From: JANRKT01 sp033763355
GTDB lineage: Bacteria; Bacteroidota; Bacteroidia; Chitinophagales; Chitinophagaceae
Direction of reading: 5' to 3'
DNA length: 9,025 nt
Assembly: GCA_033763355.1 (NCBI GenBank)
Contig: JANRKT010000022.1
Coordinates: forward strand, 1-9,025
Shown here: positions 5,941 through 9,025 of the stretch, one piece after another
Layout: the number at the start of each line of letters is the position of its first letter
Numbering within the stretch: position 1 is the first letter of the stretch
Translations under genes and position numbers: made by a program
The notes under the pieces: model-generated
Seen by the model: only the letters and a program-made list of their open reading frames with translations
Told to the model about the DNA's origin: nothing
Database searches by the model: none

Positions 5941-6669
5941 TTATTTAATATTGATGAAATTTCTTATTATGGTCTCTCCTGCCTTTGCACTTTTCTCCGG
6001 ATGAAACTGTACCCCGTAAAAATTATTTTTATGCAAAGCTGAACTGTACGGCTTTATGTAATCCGTTGTTGCTATGGTATGTTTGCCCGGCGAAGCATAA
6101 TATCCATGAACAAAATAACAATAACTGCTTTCTGCCACGCCGCTGAACAAATGTGTTTTCAGGTTATAAATATTATTCCAGCCTATTTGCGGAATTTTAA
6201 ACCTCACCCCCTGCCCCTCTCCTAAAGGCGAGGGGGGCCAGGCATCAGATCCTGTATTCTGCTTTTGCACTGACACTTCAGCAGATGTAATTCTATTTAT
6301 TTGCCGGAACAATCTGACTTCTTCGTCAAATATTCCGATGCATTCAGTATCATTTTCTTCAGAGTATTTACACATCAGTTGCATACCCAAACAAATACCC
6401 AATACAGGTTGTTTTAAGTTTTTTATCACTTCATCCAATCCCCTTTCTTTCAAATATTTCATGGCGCTGCTGGCTTCGCCCACTCCAGGGAAAATAACTT
6501 TATCTGCATTTTTAATTTGCTCATGGTCATCTGTTACAACTGCTTCAACACCGATTCGCTCCAGTGCATACAAGACTGATTGAATATTGCCTGCGTTGTA
6601 TTTTATAATTACCAGCCCTCCTCCTTTCGGCGAGGGTTCTAAGCTTTCTTTATTTTGTATTGAACTCAT
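5941..6669 (-). CDS. hisH: Imidazole glycerol phosphate synthase glutaminase subunit HisH
   Basis: A 242-residue class I glutamine amidotransferase that feeds ammonia to HisF. The conserved start VIIKYNAGNIQSV lies at about 20-32. The oxyanion region is PGVGEA (61-66), the nucleophile is Cys93 (GICLGMQ), and the His/Glu pair is His223 and Glu225 (QFHPEKS), so the triad is intact. The protein is about 40 residues longer than usual (about 200), for two reasons. The N-terminus is MSSIQNKESLEPSPKGGGL in place of a simple Met, reading through one palindrome. A second palindrome is translated as WPPSPLGEGQGVRF (144-157), just before the conserved KIPQIGWNN, within a longer atypical stretch (about 125-157). 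Both insertions keep the frame and should fall in a tail and a surface loop. Its ATG overlaps the trpA stop (ATGA), joining the tryptophan and histidine genes. Confidence 0.96.
   Translation of the reverse strand: MSSIQNKESLEPSPKGGGLVIIKYNAGNIQSVLYALERIGVEAVVTDDHEQIKNADKVIFPGVGEASSAMKYLKERGLDEVIKNLKQPVLGICLGMQLMCKYSEENDTECIGIFDEEVRLFRQINRITSAEVSVQKQNTGSDAWPPSPLGEGQGVRFKIPQIGWNNIYNLKTHLFSGVAESSYCYFVHGYYASPGKHTIATTDYIKPYSSALHKNNFYGVQFHPEKSAKAGETIIRNFINIK
6200..6240 (-). repeat. Palindromic repeat copy 4, in frame inside hisH
   Basis: A well-preserved long form. On the plus strand it starts CCTCACCCCCTG, then CCCCTCTCCT and AAAGGCGAGGGG. It therefore has near-complementary arms around CTTTA and the trailer GGGGTGAGGT when read on the minus strand. 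It encodes PPSPLGEGQGVRF between two conserved blocks of HisH. Confidence 0.85.
6615..6638 (-). repeat. Palindromic repeat copy 5, in frame at the hisH 5' end
   Basis: On the minus strand it reads AACCCTCGCCGAAAGGAGGAGGG, with outer arms CCCTC/GAGGG partly eroded. It is translated as EPSPKGGGL immediately before VIIKYNAGN, the normal beginning of HisH. Confidence 0.65.
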
Positions 6670-7523
6670 CTGATTGATTTAAGAAATTTCTCTGTAACGT
6701 CAGCCACATCATTTGAATTTTCCAAAGCCCTGATGTAAGCACTTCCAATAATAGCTCCATTTGCATATTTACAGGCTGTTTCAAAAGTTTGTTTATCCTT
6801 TATTCCGAAGCCTACCAAAACAGGGTTCTTCAAATCCATACCCTTCAGTTTCTGCAAATATGCAATCACTTCTGTCATGTTTTTATTGCTGCCTGTTGTA
6901 GAGGAAGATGACACTGCATATAAAAACCCGCTGCTTAACCCATCCAGCTTTTTAATTCTTTCATCACTTGTTTCAGGTGTAACAAGGAAAATAAAATCCA
7001 GCTCGTTTTTTTTGATGATGGCGCCGTATTCAGTTTCAAATTCGTATTCCGGCAAGTCAGGTAATATCAACCCGTCTATCCCGGCAGCAGCAGCATCGGC
7101 ACAGAACTTTTCAAATCCATACTGCAATACCGGGTTCATATAACCCATTAAAACTACAGGGACACTTATCTGGTTGCGGAAATCCTTCAGTTGCTCAAAT
7201 AATTTTTTTATCGTCATCCCATTGGCAAGTGCAATGCTGCTGCTGTGCTGTATCACCGGGCCATCTGCCAGCGGGTCACTGTAGGGCATCCCCAGTTCAA
7301 TAATATCTGCACCATTATCCTGAAGTGCTTTCATTACCCCAACTGTTGAATTTAAATGAGGATAGCCTGCGGTGCAGTAGATGTTGAGTACATTTCGCCC
7401 TTTTTTCTCAAACAGTGTTTTAATTCTACCGTTTACCTCACCCTTTAATCCCTCTCCTTCAGGAGAGGGAGACCCAACTACAGTACTTTTATTTTGCTTT
7501 TGTGCCGGCATATCATTTTCCAT
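6666..7523 (-). CDS. trpA: Tryptophan synthase alpha subunit TrpA
   Basis: A (beta-alpha)8 enzyme cleaving indole-3-glycerol phosphate to indole and glyceraldehyde 3-phosphate; the indole passes to TrpB. From the ATG at 7523 it has 285 residues. NVLNIYCTAGYP is beta strand 1, and IIELGMPYSDPLADGPVIQ holds the catalytic Glu76 and Asp87 (Glu49 and Asp60 in Salmonella). ILPDLPEYE, FLVTPETSDERI, the glycine-poor loop VSSSSTTGSN and VGFGIKDKQ follow in normal order. The conserved start (RIKTLFEKK) is at about 33, so the protein has an N-terminal tail of some 30 residues. It includes SPSPEGEGLKGEV (18-30), encoded by a palindromic repeat. Start choices are 7571, 7523 and 7511. The first lies deep in the upstream DUF559 gene, and I prefer 7523 (11-base overlap) or 7511. 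The normal start appears lost. Confidence 0.95.
   Translation of the reverse strand: MENDMPAQKQNKSTVVGSPSPEGEGLKGEVNGRIKTLFEKKGRNVLNIYCTAGYPHLNSTVGVMKALQDNGADIIELGMPYSDPLADGPVIQHSSSIALANGMTIKKLFEQLKDFRNQISVPVVLMGYMNPVLQYGFEKFCADAAAAGIDGLILPDLPEYEFETEYGAIIKKNELDFIFLVTPETSDERIKKLDGLSSGFLYAVSSSSTTGSNKNMTEVIAYLQKLKGMDLKNPVLVGFGIKDKQTFETACKYANGAIIGSAYIRALENSNDVADVTEKFLKSIR
7435..7474 (-). repeat. Palindromic repeat copy 6, in frame at the trpA 5' end
   Basis: Arms TCCCTCTCCT (7449-7458) and AGGAGAGGGA (7461-7470) form a perfect 10-bp inverted repeat. On the minus strand they are followed by TTAAAGGGTGAGGT, the same trailer as in the copies inside hisH and after trpB. It is translated as SPSPEGEGLKGEV. 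Confidence 0.88.
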
Positions 7524-7926
7524 TTTTCTTATCGTCTGCCTTTTCAGCAATAATAAGTGCTGTATCGGCAATTTTTTTTACCACTTTTTCAATATCATTT
7601 ATTACTTCTTCATTCCTGAACCTGATAACTGTTATTCCCAGTTCTTTCAAATCATAAGTTCTTCCGGTATCATTTTCTTTTGCCCTCAAATTATCGTGTA
7701 CTTCACCGTCAATTTCTATTACCAGTCTTTTCTCATGGCAATAAAAATCAGCAATAAATTTATCTAATGGGTGTTGTCGTCTGAATTTGAGTCCGACTAA
7801 TTTTCTGTTTCTTAATTTATCCCATAATTTCTTTTCCGCTTCAGTAGCACCCTTCCTAAGTTCCCTGCTATATTCATATAATTTTCCAGTGGCTCCTTTA
7901 TGCAAATTATCGTTATAAGATTCCAT
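7513..7926 (-). CDS. DUF559 endonuclease-like protein (PD-(D/E)XK / Vsr-like fold)
   Basis: A 137-residue protein with the DUF559 pattern: TEAEKKLWDKLRNRKLVGLKFRRQ (28-51), then PLDKFIADFYC (53-63), LVIEIDGEVH (68-77) and LGITVIRFRNEEV (96-108). Asp60 and the Glu71-x-Asp73 pair fit the acidic metal site of the PD-(D/E)XK superfamily, to which DUF559 is related through Vsr mismatch endonucleases. Nuclease activity has not been shown for most members, so function is inferred. A longer frame reaches 7965, but MMESYND at 7929/7926 is the more natural start. The domain is complete. It sits between trpB and trpA, an odd place for such a gene, with palindromic repeats 46 bases upstream and 39 bases downstream of it. 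The C-terminus (AEKADDKKNGK) is lysine-rich and overlaps the trpA 5' end. It has no apparent role in tryptophan synthesis. Confidence 0.85.
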   Translation of the reverse strand: MESYNDNLHKGATGKLYEYSRELRKGATEAEKKLWDKLRNRKLVGLKFRRQHPLDKFIADFYCHEKRLVIEIDGEVHDNLRAKENDTGRTYDLKELGITVIRFRNEEVINDIEKVVKKIADTALIIAEKADDKKNGK

Positions 7927-7971
7927 CATTATATAGGTGTTGCATAATATCAATTCAGGATACAACTACGG

Positions 7972-8014
7972 TAGCCTGCCCCCCTCTCCTCAAGGAGAGG
8001 GGGCGGGGGTGAGG
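7972..8014 (+). repeat. Palindromic repeat copy 7, reversed, abutting the trpB stop codon
   Basis: A perfect 10-bp stem, CCCCCTCTCC (7980-7989) and GGAGAGGGGG (7994-8003), surrounds TCAA and is followed by CGGGGGTGAGGT. This is the strongest hairpin in the window. Its orientation is opposite to all the other copies, and its trailing edge touches the TGA of trpB. It fills most of the trpB-DUF559 gap. It could also weaken transcription or protect the upstream mRNA end, but there is no T tract for a classic terminator. Confidence 0.88.
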
Positions 8015-9025
8015 TCAAAGATGTTTCATATAAGTTGCCAGATCCTTATCTCCTCTGCCGCTTAAACACAATACTACTTTATCGCCTGTTCCTAATTTTA
8101 CCAGATTCAGTGCATGTAATGCATGCGCACTTTCCAGCGCCGGAATAATCCCTTCCAGTTTCGCTAATTCAAATGCCGCTTTTAATGCTTCATCATCTGT
8201 TGCACTTAAAAATATCCCTCTCCCGCTTTCAAACAGATGTGCATGCAATGGGCCAATACCGGGATAATCCAATCCCGCTGAAATACTATGCGGTTCCACC
8301 ACCTGTCCGTCTTCTGTTTGCATCACCAAACTCCTGCTGCCATGCAATACACCGGGTTTACCAAGCTGCGTGGTAGCAGCGCTCATGCCACTGTTTATAC
8401 CATGGCCTGCCGCTTCAACTGCAATCAAATGCACAGCGGGCTCATCTAAAAAATGATAAAATGCACCGGCCGCATTGCTCCCGCCGCCTACACATGCTAT
8501 TACATGCGTTGGTAATTCGCTGCCGGTTTTCTCTTTCAACTGCCAGCGTATCTCTTCACTTATCACACTCTGAAACCCCGCCACCATATCCGGATAAGGA
8601 TGTGGCCCCACCACACTGCCGATTATATAATGCGTATCATTGGGATTATTGATCCAGTCACGGATCGCTTCATTCGTTGCGTCCTTTAATGTTTTACTCC
8701 CGCTTGTTGCAGGAATTACTTTTGCCCCAAGCATCTTCATTCTCGCTACATTCGGCGCCTGTCGTTCAATATCTTTTTCGCCCATGTACACAATGCACTC
8801 CACACCTTTTAATGCACAAACTGTTGCTGTAGCCACACCATGCTGACCAGCGCCTGTCTCCGCAATGATCCTTTTTTTACCCAGCCGTTCTGCAAGTAAA
8901 ATCTGGCCAATGGTGTTATTTATTTTATGCGCACCGGTATGGCATAAATCTTCCCGCTTCAAATAAATCTTTGTGTTGAATTTATTACTCAGCCGCTTTG
9001 CAAAATACAATGGCGTGGGCCTGCC
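8015..9025 (-). CDS. trpB: Tryptophan synthase beta subunit TrpB (N-terminus beyond the window)
   Basis: The PLP enzyme that condenses indole with serine to give tryptophan, partner of TrpA in an alpha2-beta2 complex with an indole tunnel. The visible 336 residues begin GRPTPLYFAKRL, so the frame runs off the right edge and about 55-65 residues are missing; an internal TTG at 9010 is not the start. The PLP lysine is in KREDLCHTGAHKINN (Lys34 of the visible part, Lys87 in Salmonella). IAETGAGQHG carries the catalytic Glu. CVGGGSNAAG is the phosphate-binding glycine loop, and VVLCLSGRGDKD near the end is the conserved serine site. The C-terminus AYMKHL-like end is normal for the family. A strong palindromic repeat touches its stop codon, and the DUF559 gene separates it from trpA, which normally follows directly. 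Confidence 0.97.
   Translation of the reverse strand, partial: GRPTPLYFAKRLSNKFNTKIYLKREDLCHTGAHKINNTIGQILLAERLGKKRIIAETGAGQHGVATATVCALKGVECIVYMGEKDIERQAPNVARMKMLGAKVIPATSGSKTLKDATNEAIRDWINNPNDTHYIIGSVVGPHPYPDMVAGFQSVISEEIRWQLKEKTGSELPTHVIACVGGGSNAAGAFYHFLDEPAVHLIAVEAAGHGINSGMSAATTQLGKPGVLHGSRSLVMQTEDGQVVEPHSISAGLDYPGIGPLHAHLFESGRGIFLSATDDEALKAAFELAKLEGIIPALESAHALHALNLVKLGTGDKVVLCLSGRGDKDLATYMKHL

Noticed and set aside
5941..6669. Possible frameshift or pseudogene status of hisH because of its extra length
   Set aside because: The frame is continuous, both extra parts are explained by palindromic repeats, and the catalytic Cys, His and Glu are all present.
7381..7767. Plus-strand 128-residue hydrophobic frame over trpA/DUF559
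   Set aside because: It is antisense to two well-supported genes. The hydrophobic look comes from AT-rich antisense of Lys-rich coding sequence.
3446..8014. CRISPR array reading of the dispersed palindromes
   Set aside because: Copies are irregularly spaced by hundreds of bases, vary in sequence and orientation, and lie inside genes; there are no unit spacers.

Overview
The window looks like chromosome from a member of the Bacteroidota, most likely the Chitinophagaceae. This is inferred from the protein style: a DUF4369/TlpA-type thioredoxin precursor, a fused hisIE, and an SPII lipoprotein with a Cys-Ser-Lys-Asp start. Strong Shine-Dalgarno sites are also absent, and GC is moderate. No RNA gene, CRISPR array or intact insertion sequence is visible.

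Layout. Bases 1-220 hold no gene I can support. A plus-strand lipoprotein of an uncharacterised secreted family follows (221-1018), then a hairpin terminator (1087-1117) and a GNAT acetyltransferase (1142-1681). All remaining genes are on the minus strand and form one tightly packed cluster. In transcription order they are trpB (cut by the right edge), a DUF559 nuclease-like gene, trpA, hisH, hisA, a LysE/RhtB exporter, hisF, hisIE and an exported DUF4369-thioredoxin protein. Three junctions (trpA/hisH, hisA/lysE-like, hisIE/thioredoxin) are 4-base ATGA overlaps, so tryptophan synthase and the second half of histidine biosynthesis are probably on one transcript. HisH and HisF make imidazole glycerol phosphate synthase. 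HisIE and HisA supply its substrate from phosphoribosyl-ATP. TrpA and TrpB make the last step of tryptophan synthesis. hisG, hisD, hisC, hisB and the upstream trp genes are not in the window.

The striking feature is a family of short GC-rich palindromes (arms like CCCTCTCC/GGAGAGGG, often followed by GGGGTGAGGT) scattered through this cluster. I count seven copies. One abuts the trpB stop, one abuts the hisIE start, and five lie inside reading frames: at the 5' ends of trpA, hisH, hisA and hisF, and in the middle of hisH. At the four 5' ends the family's usual start codon is gone. Translation must begin upstream and read through the repeat, giving tails such as SPSPEGEG, EPSPKGGG, RPPSGGAG and NSPIRGAGG just before the conserved first beta strand. 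The nuclease-like DUF559 gene lies between two of the best-preserved copies, which raises the untested idea that it is linked to their movement.
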